Shown piece after piece: positions 52,170-64,000 of a DNA stretch of 64,000 bases; within the stretch, counting starts at the first letter, position 1; each line of letters begins with the position of its first letter. The DNA comes from Neodontobutis hainanensis (lineage: Eukaryota > Chordata > Actinopteri > Gobiiformes > Odontobutidae): positions 783,501 through 847,500 of the forward strand of contig JALDNG010000104.1 in NCBI GenBank assembly GCA_024349245.1. The letters run 5' to 3'. The notes beneath the pieces are model-generated. The model made no database searches and was not told where the DNA came from. It was given only the letters and a program-made list of their open reading frames with translations. The translations under genes and the position numbers were made by a program.

Positions 52170-52285
52170 AAATACTGTTCAATGGCCAGAGAAACCAGAG
52201 CACCCAGAGAGGACACACACAGGAAAGTCTTGCCCTGGCTAGGCCTCAAACACATAACCTTTGTGTTGTTAAGCAGGATGACTTC
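52170..52285 (-). repeat. Decayed SINE-like repeat fragment (head part)
   Basis: Retains ggccagagaaaccagagcac, ccagagaggacacacac and aggcctcaaacacataacct before gttaagcaggatgac, which parallels the head-proximal half of the family with many changes. Confidence 0.45.
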
Positions 52286-53005
52286 CAGACAATAATGTAT
52301 TTCTGACAACCATTTCCAAATTATTTGACATGAATACATTTTGATTTTACAATGTTAAATTTCAAACATCTTAGTATGGACATATAACCAATAAGAGGAG
52401 ACTTAAATGTAATGGGTATGTAGCCAAACAGCTTTCAGCTAAGACTATTGTAGTGGCATGTTTCCCTTACTTGAAAAATGTTTTTTTGGGAACTTCCGAA
52501 CACGGGCTTTGTTGGCCGCCATCGACCTTGGCAATTATGAATGAAGTGGCACTTGTTTGTGAGTTGTGTTGTGGTAAATGGGCTTTTGGAAAATTGACTA
52601 AAATGGGTCATTATAGGAAAGAAAGACATAACAAACTAAGTATATCAACAATTACATCTATTCCAAAACTTTACCATTTATCTTGTCTTTTGTAGTTATA
52701 TTTAAGTGCAAGATCATAATTGTGAGTCTGCACCCTAACACAGCAGATAAAAATTCAGATCCTCATGAGGCACTTAATCTTCCATTGGGCAGCAGCTGGC
52801 AGTAGGACCATTTAAAAAACATTAAGGAATGGAAAGAAACTTAAAAGACTCCCTCATTGCCACTACAGATGTAATGTGTACATAAAACTATGTGCATCTG
52901 AAACAACGTGTCCTTTCAAGGTAACAGGCACGGTGCCAGCTCTCAGGCCTCTGCAGGTAGCACTGCAAAAGATGTGGGATTTATGCTGCCCATATGTCCT
53001 CTATT
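52286..53005. other. Intronic non-coding DNA
   Basis: Nothing recognised. Confidence 0.48.
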
Positions 53006-53504
53006 ACTCATGAGGAGCCTGTCAGCGAGCACAACCAAAGGGGTGACCTCATGTTAAATATTCACCATTTTACATAGGTCACAATACCTCTTGACCTCAG
53101 AGGTCAGTCTGAGGGTATAAGTATAGCCAGTGGCACATACAGTACAGGCCAGATCACGCTTTAAGAAGAATTTGCATTATTAAAAGGGCTACAAACTGTC
53201 CCATATAAGTGCACCATACCACTTTGGTTTCCCATCTCTTATGGTATGGTTAATAAAAGGTGGAGCTATAAAGTTCTTAAACTATTTTACATAGTTCACA
53301 TTGCCCCTCAACCTCAGACTGGAGTTTTAGCTATAGCCACTTTAACACAAGAGTAGTATGATAAATGCAATATGGGTCATTTTTAGAGGAATATCTTTTG
53401 TCAAAAGGGGTAACAATCTTATCACTCAGTGGAAACATGGCCTCGATTCAAGCAGAAACCTGTCACAGATCAAGCCAATATCATAGCAAATGATCTTTAA
53501 CACC
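53006..53504 (+). repeat. Diverged direct repeat, copy 1
   Basis: Starts actcatgaggagcctgtcag and ends atgatctttaacacc. The same start and end blocks recur in order at 53821-54210. This copy also carries an internal second version of the ttttacatag-tcaca block (53283 onward) and a short segment with ataaaaggtggagct that is found elsewhere in the window. Confidence 0.72.
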
Positions 53505-53820
53505 TTCTGTGATTTGCTTTTCCTTTTGTCATCTGCCTATAATGTGTTTTATTGATGGTACAACTTTGGTTACAACTTAATTGTGGCAGAAAGTGGAGCT
53601 AAATGGACCTACCTATTATAGTCTATAATTACACTTTGATCTCTAGATTTACAGTATGTGCCAGCAATGCTAACACCAAAGCCATTGCCAATCGTCTTAA
53701 TCTTTATATCATTAAAACATTTCATTTAAAAATCCATAGCATAGCATTTACATAATTCCAGAAACTCCAGTTTAGTTTAGTTTAAAAAAGCCTGCATGGC
53801 TTGTCACACACTACCTGCAG
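53505..53820. other. Spacer between the two direct repeats
   Basis: No gene or named repeat seen. Confidence 0.5.
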
Positions 53821-54210
53821 ACTCATGAAGAGTGTGTCAGCAAGCAAAACCAAAGAGGTGACCTCATGTTAAATATCCGCCCTCGTACATAGGTTACATT
53901 GCCCTTTGACCTGAAACTGATATAACTAAGACATAACTATAGGACTTTTTCAACTGGAGCAGAATTGTGAAGAATATGGAATAGAATATCTTTACTATGG
54001 CTTATACAGTATGTGCAGCCACAGAAAATCTACTCTTCGCTCCTTTGGTGCTATTACACAGAAATATTAAAGCTAGAAAACTTAAAAGAAAAGATAAAGC
54101 CAGTGGATTATACAGATCAGTCAAAAAAGTCAATATCTTTCTGCAAACTTGATCCGAGCAGAAATCTGTCACAGCTAAAGCCAATGCCACAGCAAATGAT
54201 CTTCAGCACC
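53821..54210 (+). repeat. Diverged direct repeat, copy 2
   Basis: Starts actcatgaagagtgtgtcag, shares ggtgacctcatgttaaatat and the gcagaaa-ctgtcacag end block, and ends atgatcttcagcacc. About 110 bp shorter than copy 1. Confidence 0.72.
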
Positions 54211-56810
54211 TTTTTAATTTAACTTTCTCGATTTGATCCTCCTCTCGTGTATCTACTTAATCTGTCCATGGTATAAATATGTGCAAACAGGATTAGACAA
54301 CACGCTGCTCAGTTGCTGCAGATGTGAAATATCTGTCAGACTGTAAGGGATTTAAGTACTACTATTCATATTTTTTACAGGGCTTTTATTATCCTAATCC
54401 TGATAAACAAACAGTAAGTGTTGTTCACAGTTCTCCCATATGGGGTCCCAGAGGTACTTTATAACTAACATGCAGCACTACCAATCAATTAGTAAATATG
54501 TCTAACCAGAGTAGGGTATTATTGCATTTTAAGTGTGCCCAGGGTTGACTACAAACAAGAGTTGAATTCGAGGGTTGAATTCAACAAAATCCAACACATT
54601 TTAAGTGTAATAAATCCTATGGCCAGATTAATGCATTTTTGTTCTGGAGTTATAATGTACTATAAGAACTGTAGTAGAACGTCCAGTTCTCAAAATAGGT
54701 GCTGCTTTTTGGTCCAATAATGACACATTTAGGAGTATAAGACATCTGCACCACATCAGAATCTGCACCAGATAAAATAGTTATGAAATACAAGTAACAA
54801 ATACAAACCTTATTCATAAAACCCTAAATATCAGTTATAAAAGAGCTTTGTCCTCTACAGAGTTTCAGTAGTGAAGAAAACAAAATGATTTGAAGAAAAC
54901 TGCTAGTCAAGACTAAAGTTTCCATCCAAGTTTTTAAATGACTCCATTTTGGTTTATACAAAATAATATACTTCTGTACTGTGCGTCAATAAAATGGGTT
55001 TGCAGCATTTTCAAAAGTCTCCATTTTGGAATTTCTAAAAAATATGTTAAATGTGTTTGAATGATACAAGAAAATAGAGTAAAAAATACATTCAGTATTT
55101 TAAAACAAAACATATAGAAACGTCTATTTAAAGAGTCCAATCAAGTGACACTGTTCAGCTAATGAGCTCATGACACATTTGAATTTCTCATTGCTGATCC
55201 TATTTTTGTTGTTGCCAAAATCAATTGACAATGTTTTGCCAATAGTCATATGGTAACCCAACATTTTACCTTTATAATAATCCTTTTTATTTGGAAACCT
55301 TTATATATAGCATATATATTTGCAAATTTATTTGATGTCGACATGCATAATATCGATGTCACAAAATTATGTAGGAAGGATTGGCATTATAAAATAATTC
55401 TCCTTTCAGACATTTACCCTGCAATGCAACCAGGTCATATTGTTATTATAATATCAACCATAATTAAAGCTTATTGCATGATATCCAGATATTGTGTCAC
55501 ATTGGGAAAATAATGGCTTGAAGAAAAAGTTTACTTAAAAGTACTTGGCACTTTACATTTATTTTACAATCCTTGACCCCAAGTTAATCAAAGCAAAGGG
55601 TTTTTTTGTTCCACAATAGGAACTATTAATCTAATGTACCCCCAATTCAAGATACTGTTAATTCCAATTACGCCTGATCTACCATAGTCTACAGTATTCT
55701 CTTCCTCTTCTTTCTTATCTCTGAGGTATAAGGAAGGGTCTGCTGTATTCTTGTCTTTCTACCACCACTGGTTTCCAATCCATAACATCTTATTAGCATT
55801 CTAAAACTAGGTAAACACATCAAGGACTGCAAGCTTCAGCAACAGGATGTAATCTTTTCCTCTAGTGGGAGCCCTGCAGCGTGAGTGAGTGGCGCCCGAG
55901 GGAAGTGCACAACCAGAGCAGATGGCTTCACTCAGACGCCGCTGCACTATGACAGGTGGGTAGGACCCTCGAAGCCCCGCCGGGAGCTCATGGGCAATAA
56001 TGACCAAGGGCTTTTCTGCATGGTTGAGTGTGTCTGTCATTTTGTAGAGGAGAAAGTCAGGAGTGGTGAAGCCGTGAGGAAACAAGCCGGGGGTAAAAGG
56101 GAATTGGGGAGCTGTCAATCTGGTCTTGATCCTGGTTCTTAAAAAGCTTACCATCTTGCCCCAGGAAGCACTAAAGGGTATCTTAATCACCACACAGAGG
56201 GACATTATCAAACTATATTACCAAGTTCTTCCAAGTTCTGGCTGTTAAAAGTAGAGCTGACGAATTATATTGTGATATTGACACAAGCGGTGCCACCAAA
56301 ATGGTACACAGACACAACATTTGCACAAGTATTTCTAATTTGTATGACCGTGTTAGTTTAAGACACTAAATTAGACATTTTAGAGGCAGCAACACATGGA
56401 ATAGTATGTTTTAGTGTTCTCCATTGACTCGCATGTTGCCATTTTCCAAGATCAACTTGTTACTGCAGAAATTACAATTATTGGCGACTAATACCCTACA
56501 TATACCAAATATATACTGCTCCTTTGTTCCTAAAATGTGCACAGAGCTCATAGTGTTTAACAGTAAAATGGCCATTTGGTTAAAGCTGAGCTAAATATAT
56601 AGAATGTATAGTGTTTACATTTGTACTTCATACTCAGGTTGGTGCCATTAGAGGTGGCTTTATAGCATTTTATTCTCAACAACTACATTTTGATGGCTTT
56701 TTAAACTTAAACTTTAAAAAAAAATTTAAGGGTGGTTAAAAAAAGGCATAATTATTTAAAAATTTCAGTAACAGATTTAAAAGTGTTTGGATTTGTGTGT
56801 GTGTGTATGC
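54211..56810. other. Intronic non-coding DNA
   Basis: Includes a GC-richer block (55850-56160) crossed by a 134-codon minus-strand frame that I do not recognise. A short TG patch sits just before 56811. Confidence 0.42.
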
Positions 56811-57152
56811 GTTCATTCATTCATTCATTCATTTTCTTCTAGCAGCTTTGGGCCTGAGGCGGGGTACAGCCTGGACAGTGGCCAGTTAGTCGCAGGGCTG
56901 ACATATAAAGACAGACAGTGACATAAAACCATTCACTCTCACATTCACTCACTAGGGACACTTTAGAGTTGCCTATTAAACTGTATGCATGTCTTTGGAC
57001 GGTGGGAGGAAGCCGGAGTACCCGGAGAGAACCCACGGTAACACGTGGAGGACATGCAGACTCCTCACAGAAAGACCGGACTCGGCCGGGTTTTGAACTC
57101 ACGACCTTCTTGCTGTGAGGCAGGAGTTAACCACTCTGCCACGTGCACCCCT
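56811..57152 (-). mobile_element. Best-preserved copy of the tRNA-headed SINE-like repeat
   Basis: On the minus strand it begins with a tRNA-like head (cacgtggcagagtggttaac, then gtgagttcaaaaccc in box B position). It continues through ggagtctgcatgtcctccac, ccggcttcctcccaccgtcc, aaagacatgcat and ctgcgactaactggcc, and ends in a (AATG)n tail, seen on the plus strand as repeated cattcatt at 56811-56832. The order and words match a repeat that is very common in teleost genomes. Confidence 0.82.
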
Positions 57153-57499
57153 GAATTGAATGAATGAGTGTGTATGCGTGTGTGTTTTTATTTAAAAAAT
57201 ATTGCGTATCTTTGCAGTATTTCATCAACCATTTTGGGGGGGTTTGCTTTGCACTTATAGCACTCTGAATCCTAGCCCACATGCCATCTATATGTGCAAA
57301 TTACACTGATTAACTTTCCATATATGTATATCTTAGGAATAATATTTTTAATGCAAAAGAAAATAAATATATATTGTTAAAGTTCTCCTTTGCGTTTACT
57401 CCAAAAGCAACATACATATATTCACATACAAATGATTTGCAAATTGTGCATTGGAGGAACAAACAATTTTACCAAGCCTTATTTAAAAAGACATTTTAG
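57153..57499. other. Intronic non-coding DNA
   Basis: Nothing recognised. Confidence 0.48.
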
Positions 57500-58760
57500 A
57501 TTTTTCTATTAAAACCAAAGCCAGCAAACACGATTGAATTTGTGTTCAACCTCCCCCAAAACACTACTCCATTTGTACTTGCAAGCATGAGACTCACTGA
57601 GTGTGCACGCAGGCGGAGAACAGCTTTTGATAATCTTGGAGTGCAATGAAAAACAGCATTAGCAACGAGTCTCCCAGGGGCTAATCGTGGCGAACCCCCA
57701 CCACACCGGCCGGTCCCACACAAGCCATTGACCGCACTCTTGGCTTCATTCGAAAGCAAATGGTTTGGAATGAGAAGCGGCTTTGTACGGCTGGCGTCTG
57801 TACAAACAAGCACGAGATGAGAACAAGAAAATGTTTACTCGATCAAGCCGTGCTTCACAAGTCGCACACCGGAGTGGAACTTAACATGCAGTGAGAGATG
57901 AATATTGGGATGAATATATTTCTCAATCTGTCTGTTTTCAAGAACAGTCATGAGGTGTTATTTTCTCTAGACTCCATTAAATAATAATAATGGGCAATTT
58001 GAATGTGTTCAAGATGTTGTACATGCGCTTGCAAACACCTCAGAGCACATTCAAACTGCCAGATCCAACTACACTGATATCAGGGATACATCAGAATCAC
58101 ACACTGTTGTAGTAAAATGTTTTAATGTCAGTAACTATAATTCTGAAGAAACAAAGAGATAGCAAAGAAGCTTGAACACAACCGCCTTAAAAAGGTGTTC
58201 TGGGCATGCTCCACAAGGATCAGGCCCTTGGTCCAACATGGACACCTTCATAGAAATGTTCACAAATTGACTATCCTTTCCTGTAAGACAATATCTCAAC
58301 CCAATGCCACTTGCAAAACATGTCTGTATGTGTTCTTCTAGTATTTGGATCCCGCTGTTTTTGTGATGAATGAACAAATATCTGCCTGTACAACATGTTT
58401 TCATCTTTGCTGTGCATGTTTTCAACTGCTCACAAATCAGGCCTTGTCTTATGAGGCTGCACAACTCACTAATTCTACATAGTGTCAACGTGCCTGCCCC
58501 CCCTCCTAAGCCCATATATCATATTCTCTCTTCTCGCCGCTCCATCAGCATTTTATGCTGACGCCATCATTTCCCCGCGAGGATTATAAAGTCTTCCAGC
58601 TCCGGCCTTGTCTTTGTCAAGCTGAGCGCGGCCTTATGTGATGATCTGAGAGCGCAATGGGGGGGGTCTCTCTCATACCGGAGATCAGTCCTTCGGAGGG
58701 CACAGAAACACAGCCGACATTCTGAGATAAGATTAGATCAAATAAAACATTCATGATTGC
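57500..58760. promoter_or_regulatory. Candidate conserved non-coding blocks
   Basis: Two less AT-rich sub-blocks (57500-57930 and 58540-58760) with CpGs, no repeats and no exon-like frames, separated by ordinary sequence. They resemble the other candidate conserved blocks in texture. No test was possible. Confidence 0.25.
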
Positions 58761-59080
58761 CCCGAGGAAATATCAGTGCCGCTGCAACAAACAACACAAG
58801 AACTACAACAAAAGCTCAACGAGAGGCATGAGAAGATAGAGAGCTGAAGTGTCAAACTGAACAGGATTAATCACTATGAAGCCAACAGTCGTGTGGAGTG
58901 AGTTTCTTGTCTTGCATTGAGAGTATTAAATCATTCTTAATGCAACTGTAAGATAAGATTAAGCTATTGTCTTGTTGGCTTTACAAAATTTCTAATAAGA
59001 AATCAAAGTTTGTAATACTTTATATCTCCTTGTGCCGTCTCTTCCATAAGGTGCAAATTGTCCAGTAGTCTAGTAAAATA
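58761..59080. other. Intronic non-coding DNA
   Basis: Nothing recognised. Confidence 0.48.
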
Positions 59081-59207
59081 CAGTGGCAAGAAAAAGTATG
59101 AGACATTTTGTTTGTCAATACCCTTAAAGATCAGATGACATTTTAAGACAAATTTATTCAGAAAACCATGAAATTCCAAAAAGTTCACATACTTTTTCTT
59201 GCCACTG
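59081..59207. mobile_element. 127-bp Tc1-derived MITE
   Basis: Left end cagtggcaagaaaaagtatg; the right end is its exact reverse complement for 20 bases, after which the arms diverge. This terminus is that of a known type of fish Tc1 element, and the interior looks like the two ends of such an element brought together by deletion. TA precedes the left end. The base pair after the right end is tg, probably a decayed TA. Confidence 0.9.
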
Positions 59208-59315
59208 TGATCAATGTTAATAAATTTCTTGCATAATGCTCAATACAGTTATTACGTCAACTACAAAAATAAGTTGACGTGCGTAAAATGCGATGACGCG
59301 TCACACTGTTTACAT

Positions 59316-60071
59316 CAGGGGTCTCAAACTCAAATGCCTTGGGGGCCGCAGGAGGCAGAGTCTGGGTGAGGCTGGGCCGGATCAGGTATTCCAAAAAAAA
59401 GCTTTGTTAAATCCTCTCAAACGTCATTACTAACAGTTCTTTAACTTCAATAGGTTCTTCTGAACCTGAGCTATCCTGAACTTAAATGGAATATTGAAGA
59501 ACATGAATGAGCTGGCAGAGTGGCCCCATTGGATTTCCACTCCCCTCGGTGATATTGTCAACATAACATCGGCGTTAAATTGCAGGTTCGTCATGATAAC
59601 AAATCCGCATGGATAGTGGCGATCAAATTACCATCAACTTTCAAACAAATCAGCCAATTTCAAATGATGGGAAAACAAAATACAAGCCGCATGTTGCCAA
59701 ATCCAATGCCAGTAACATTGAATTTTCCAGCTCAAGGTCAAACATGCTCATTTCAAACACAGTAAGAAGCAGTATTTTTATGACGGCTATGTGATGTTAC
59801 ACGGGCTCCTCCATAGTTGTGAAATGTTCCTCTGCCAGCATCAAGCCCAGCCAATGGCCCGCCCCCAGGAGCCATATCCTCCACTGTGATGGTAGGTTGG
59901 TTCAGTTCCAGCTTGCACAAAAAGGAACCTTCCACACACAACATGGTAACGTGCTATTTATATAAAACTCGCAGGGCGCACTAACATTAAACTTTCATAT
60001 CATCCTGCGGGCCACAAAATATCGTCTTGCGGGCCGCAGTTGGCCCCCGGGCCGTGAGTTTGAGATTCTTG
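59316..60071. mobile_element. Non-autonomous hAT element with perfect 8-bp target duplication
   Basis: Left end caggggtctcaaactcaaat, right end reverse-complemented caagaatctcaaactcacgg, both followed by G/C-rich ggccgc-type blocks. The 8 bases gtttacat flank it on both sides (59308-59315 and 60072-60079) without mismatch. The 756-bp interior has no frame resembling a transposase, so it needed an enzyme from elsewhere. The perfect duplication suggests it is younger than the element around it. Confidence 0.92.
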
Positions 60072-60091
60072 GTTTACATTCTTCTTGTGTA

Positions 60092-60283
60092 ATGGCGGCT
60101 TCTGCTCCAGGGAATGGAGAAAGTTTCATTCTTTCACAAAAACTCAGACCATGATTATCAAAAGTATGGGAATACTTTAAAAAGAACTTTGCAAAACCGA
60201 AATTGCAGCACAACTGCAATGCACGAGCACCTTAGAAGAAAACATCCTGGCGCTCTCCGACCTCAAAATGATGAGTTTTCTGT
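60092..60283 (+). pseudogene. Broken first exon encoding a BED-type zinc finger (hAT/ZBED transposase-like)
   Basis: An atg at 60092 opens a peptide MAASAPGNGESFILSQKLRP, then an in-frame tga, then SKVWEYFKKNFAKPK. The V-W-x-(Y/F)-F block is the conserved start of a BED finger. In another frame HEHLRRKHPGA supplies the two histidines that end the finger. The C-x2-C half between them is missing and the frame shifts there, so no zinc site could form. A canonical gtaagt donor follows at 60284, as expected for a short 5' exon. Downstream catalytic exons are not seen. Confidence 0.7.
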
Positions 60284-60890
60284 GTAAGTATTTATCATTA
60301 CAGTTAGTTTTGGGAGTAATTGTTGTGTTTTTTTCCTGATGTGTTTTAGTTAGAAATGAATTCATATAAGCTAGATAATAATGATAATGGTAATGCTAAT
60401 CGCTAACAGTAAAACGTTGAACTGTAAACACATATTACTGTATAAGTTACAATGACAAAAATAAGGCAAACTTTTAACTTTTAATTAAGATTTACTGGTT
60501 GTGAGAAGTAACTAAAATTAACTCATATATTTACCTTAACAGTACGCTGTAATCTAGTAGTGTATGTGAACATATAGATAATTAGGCTAATAGTGCATTT
60601 TTGTTTACTTTTGGCAGACAATAAAATAAAACATAATTATAATCATTAATAACAAATTATCTAATCAGTTATAAAGAGTTTAAAATGTGTTCTGTATTTT
60701 ATAATAAATTGACAAATGCATTACACTCTCTGAAATACAATTAAGATTGTAATCAAAGTGATCATATTAAACATTGTAATTAATCACATTCAGTTGTTGA
60801 ATTTATATGGCATTTTAAATGCTTTTGAATTTATATGGCATTATTGTTAGATTAGTCGACTAATCGGAAAAATAATGTATAGATTAAAAA

Positions 60891-63174
60891 AAAAATTTTT
60901 AGTTGCCGCTTTAGTACAATTACTAAAAGGTGGAGCCGAACAGTGCTGTGTGTTTACTAGACAATCAAAAACCCTCACTTGCATGGAAAAACAAGAAACA
61001 TTGCAATGTTTTCTTAAGTGAAACTCATGTTATTCTTATGATAAGAAGATAATGTTAAGAAGAAAAATGGAGAATCTTTTCTTCATGAAATGTAGAATGT
61101 TTTTCAGAAATAAAGCTATTGTTTCTTACCAACAGTTGTTTACAGTTTTTGATAGAGTCAGTATCTTAGGATTCTTGTATTGTAAATGAACAAACATTGT
61201 ATCTGTTGTAAACATGAGCAGGAATTTGAGACATGAATGAGTACCTAAATTAAAACTGGGGCAGCTCACGGAATTGATGTTGAAGAAAGTGACCATGTTT
61301 CTTGTCAATAAATATGTCTAAACAGAGATATACAGCGCGATTGTGGTGTTGTGTGATGATAACAGAGGTTGCTGCCTATTCCATATTGAGTCTATTGACT
61401 TTTTATTTATGCATTATTAGAGCAAGCTGATAATATCAGTAACTTCCGATGGATGTGGTGATGCAAATTGGAAACATGTAAACAATGAGAGGAGATGTCA
61501 CTGCTGCTACTGTATTTATTATCATAGCATTAATGACAAACAACACCCCCGGGACATCACGCAAATGTTCTCATAGGAAAAGAGTGGGAATGTATAAAAG
61601 ACTGGGCATGTGCCCCACAGAGTTAAACAGAACTGAGATGGCAACAATGATAGAAGTGAGAAACAATATACAAGTAGAAAAGCACAGTGATGAAATCTCA
61701 CAGGGTTTCTACGAAAAATACAGTTGTTAAAAGGTATTTGAGGCGCAGAGATGCTTCCTAAAATGTTTAATAATGGAGGTCTTTGTGTGGCAGAAGAAAG
61801 ATGACAGCTGAAAAATTGCAGTGTAAATTTAAAGACAGATAGTGCCAAAATAACAATGACTCGTTGAATATATTTACAAAGAAACACAAGTGAAAGGCTT
61901 TTCAGGAAACTTATTCTTCCAATATCCTGACATCATTTAGAAGTGGACAATATAGACCCTTTCACAAGCAACAAAAGCAGCGTTACTTCCCATTAATTTA
62001 TATGAGTGTGCAAGATATAAATGTTAAATTAGATACTTGGCAGCAAAAGACTTGAGTGTCTCATCAAGGTTTTAAGAGAGTCAAGAGTCATTGGCTGTGT
62101 TGTTCGCTATTAGCAGATGGAGCAAGAATGCTAAAGGGCTATAGCCACCAGGTACCTTTAAATATCCCTCAAGGTGTGTGTGCTTTTGTCCAATGTCTCT
62201 GTCTAAAATGATCACAGACATTTTACTGTTGTGCAACTTTAGCGATGTGTGTGCTAATCTTGCCTGGCTTAGGCTAGTTTTACAGTCTTTAATGGGGCAG
62301 CACTGGTCCTAAAAATTGGTTTCTTTTCGTGGAGTTTTATTTTTCATTTTGCAAAACAGCTAAATATCTAGCCACTCACTAATGTTCTCCACCCCACTCA
62401 CTGACAGCATGCAGTGGCTCATCTTATATTACCAAAACCTGCACGAAATAGCTTTAAGTTTTATTATAAATGTGCACACCAGTAAGCTAGCATATGCACT
62501 TCAATACACCGCTTCACGTAGGCATTAACAGTAGACTCTTGAGCAGGCAGAGTTAACATAAAGATGATTTACATACTTACTACTAAAGTCTGTGTCCAGA
62601 TAGAAAGGCCCCTAGGTAGCCATCGACTAGAGATGTATCGTGAACACTATTATTTTATGAGAGCTACAGTTCATGTGTGGGAGAAATGAGTTATTGGAAG
62701 CTAACTCAATTACCCTAGTACTTGCCAGACACAATTTTTTGACATTTTCTATCTATTCTTGGTAATTCAGAAACCCTGGCTTGGGAATAAGCATTTGTGG
62801 CATTTGCCATTGTATTGCAGTTAATAAGCAGAAAATTATCATAAACATGGATGCACACAGGAGTTAATAAATACTGACATTCACCAACTGAGCTTAACAG
62901 GGGTTTGACCCAAGTCTAAATATGGTTTCAAAGTCAAACAATGCAAGACTTTTTTTTTGACAATTGAATATTCACAGGAGTCTCCACAGTGCCTCTAGTG
63001 GCGGACCACCAGGGTTGCCAGCTCTTGATCCTTTTTTCTGAGTGACTTACTACCTCAGTTCTTATTAGTGTATAAGCCATAAGTGGAATGGATGAAGAAA
63101 TACAAGTGTCATTGCATCATAGTAGGGGTACTGGACTAATTTGCACTGATACTGCTGTAATATAAAGTTGTGTT
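60891..63174. other. Intronic non-coding DNA
   Basis: About 60915-60985 carries ctaaaaggtggagccgaaca, a word set shared with 53193-53275 and 63175-63355. Otherwise nothing recognised. Confidence 0.45.
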
Positions 63175-63355
63175 TCTAATTTGGTTGTTCGGTATGGGTT
63201 GGGTCAGTACGGGTCAGTTTCCATTTCCAAAAGAGGTAGAAATAGTCCCAGATAAGCACACCATAACACCTAAGCATTTAGTTCCAACGCTGTGGTACAG
63301 TTATTAAAAGGTGGGGCTAAACACTGCAGAATGTTGATTGGACAAAAGAAAATCC
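63175..63355 (+). repeat. Fragment of an unnamed interspersed repeat
   Basis: Contains ggtatgggttgggtcagtac, tcccagataagcacaccata and attaaaaggtggggctaaac, followed by gttgattggacaaaa. The same blocks in the same order occur, more decayed, at 53193-53275 and in part at 60915-60985. Probably a non-autonomous DNA transposon. Ends were not found. Confidence 0.5.
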
Positions 63356-64000
63356 TTGTTTTTGTGATAAACAGTAATATGGCAAGAGGGAAAAAAATCT
63401 AAATGGTGCACTTTTTTCAAAAACAATGCTCTCCGTTAGTAACAGCTGTTTCATGTTTAAGATAAGAGTTGGCATCCTACCACTCTTGCTTCATCAATTT
63501 CAAAACATTGTAACTGATGTCTACATTGCATTTAACATAAGCATAACGTGCAGCTTTCTATATTTAAAGTTCAGAGCGATAGACATTACCTGAAATATAC
63601 ATTACTGTACAGGCTTTGCCAAAACCTTCAGAAGGCTTGACCTTGTACTTGGTTTAAAAGGTTTGCTTGAAATACAATATTTTATCTCATACTGAAACAC
63701 AACTTGTGTGGCACTTTATCTAGCAGATGCAGCTCTTGTGCACACAGCTCAGTGGAAACACAAACCTCTTCAGGAGTTTTTCCCGTACCAAACTTACCGA
63801 CCCTTACCATACTCCTGAGAGAAAACGTGCCTCACATTTCCTCAGAAGCGTGAAGATGGAGTGGTGGGCTCTGAGGACCGAGCCCACCTTCTGCGTCTCT
63901 AAAATGTCTAATTATCTCCATTTACCCCCTCTAAACATCTCCACAGCCAAGAGCACTTCCCTTTTCAAAAAAAACCCCACAGAGCCAGAATGAAGCCCAC
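63356..64000. other. Intronic non-coding DNA at the window edge
   Basis: The last 260 bases are GC-richer, with an 88-codon plus-strand frame to 63993 that I do not recognise. No first exon (signal peptide) of the minus-strand phosphatase gene was found here or elsewhere to the right of 25203. Confidence 0.42.

Larger units (their letters stand above)
59240..60890 (+). mobile_element. Decayed hAT-like element with a BED-finger exon, interrupted by a second hAT
   Basis: Approximate limits. The left part has an inverted pair cgtcaact/agttgacg (59255-59279). The right part has the perfect 16-base palindrome gattagtcgactaatc (60850-60865). These GTCGACTA-type words and a BED-finger exon in between suggest one old hAT or ZBED-related element. 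The insertion at 59316-60071 lies in its 5' leader. Ends are not securely defined, and no target duplication was found for the outer element. Confidence 0.45.

Noticed and set aside
51843..52295. 150-codon plus-strand open frame
   Set aside because: It runs into a decayed SINE-like fragment and has no family resemblance.
55807..56211. 134-codon minus-strand open frame in a GC-richer block
   Set aside because: No recognisable domain, signal or splice context. The GC content alone explains fewer stops.
57060..57152. tRNA-like sequence on the minus strand
   Set aside because: Head of the SINE-like repeat, not an independent tRNA gene.

Overview
This window is vertebrate nuclear DNA, almost certainly from a teleost fish. 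It is AT-rich and intron-like, with no long open frames. Its interspersed repeats are Tc1/mariner elements, short hAT elements and a tRNA-headed SINE-like repeat, a mixture typical of ray-finned fish. There is no operon, CRISPR array, phage or other bacterial-type system. I did not find an undescribed gene system here.

I can support only one host coding exon. It lies on the minus strand at 25075-25203 and encodes the start of a MAM domain. It best resembles exon 2 of a type IIB receptor tyrosine phosphatase, PTPRU-like by residue match. Both flanking introns are phase 1. If this is right, positions 25204-64000 are intron 1 sequence (at least 38.8 kb) and 1-25074 are intron 2 sequence (at least 25 kb). 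The rest of the gene lies outside the window.

The other recognisable content is mobile-element debris. Tc1-like copies occur at 13771-14608 (minus, 5' truncated against a TA microsatellite), 16396-16799 (5' end only), 26713-28015 (lacks the 5' end) and 31354-32627 (both ends intact, inserted in a SINE-like repeat). A 127-bp Tc1 MITE is at 59081-59207. hAT-type elements are at 502-778, at 47818-49175 (8-bp target duplication with one mismatch) and at 59316-60071 (perfect 8-bp target duplication). The last one sits inside an older element carrying a broken BED-finger exon at 60092-60283. LINE 3' ends are at about 7610-8092 and 14880-15178. The SINE-like repeat occurs in about ten copies of very different decay. 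There are TA, ATT and ATTC-type microsatellites and a diverged local duplication at 53006-54210.

Several repeat-poor, relatively GC-rich blocks are rich in homeodomain, octamer, forkhead and TCF-like words and could be conserved non-coding (enhancer) elements. They are at 12165-12800, 21780-22480, 28440-28760, 29760-30060, 37480-38460, 46660-47450 and 57500-58760. That idea rests on sequence texture alone and needs a cross-species alignment.
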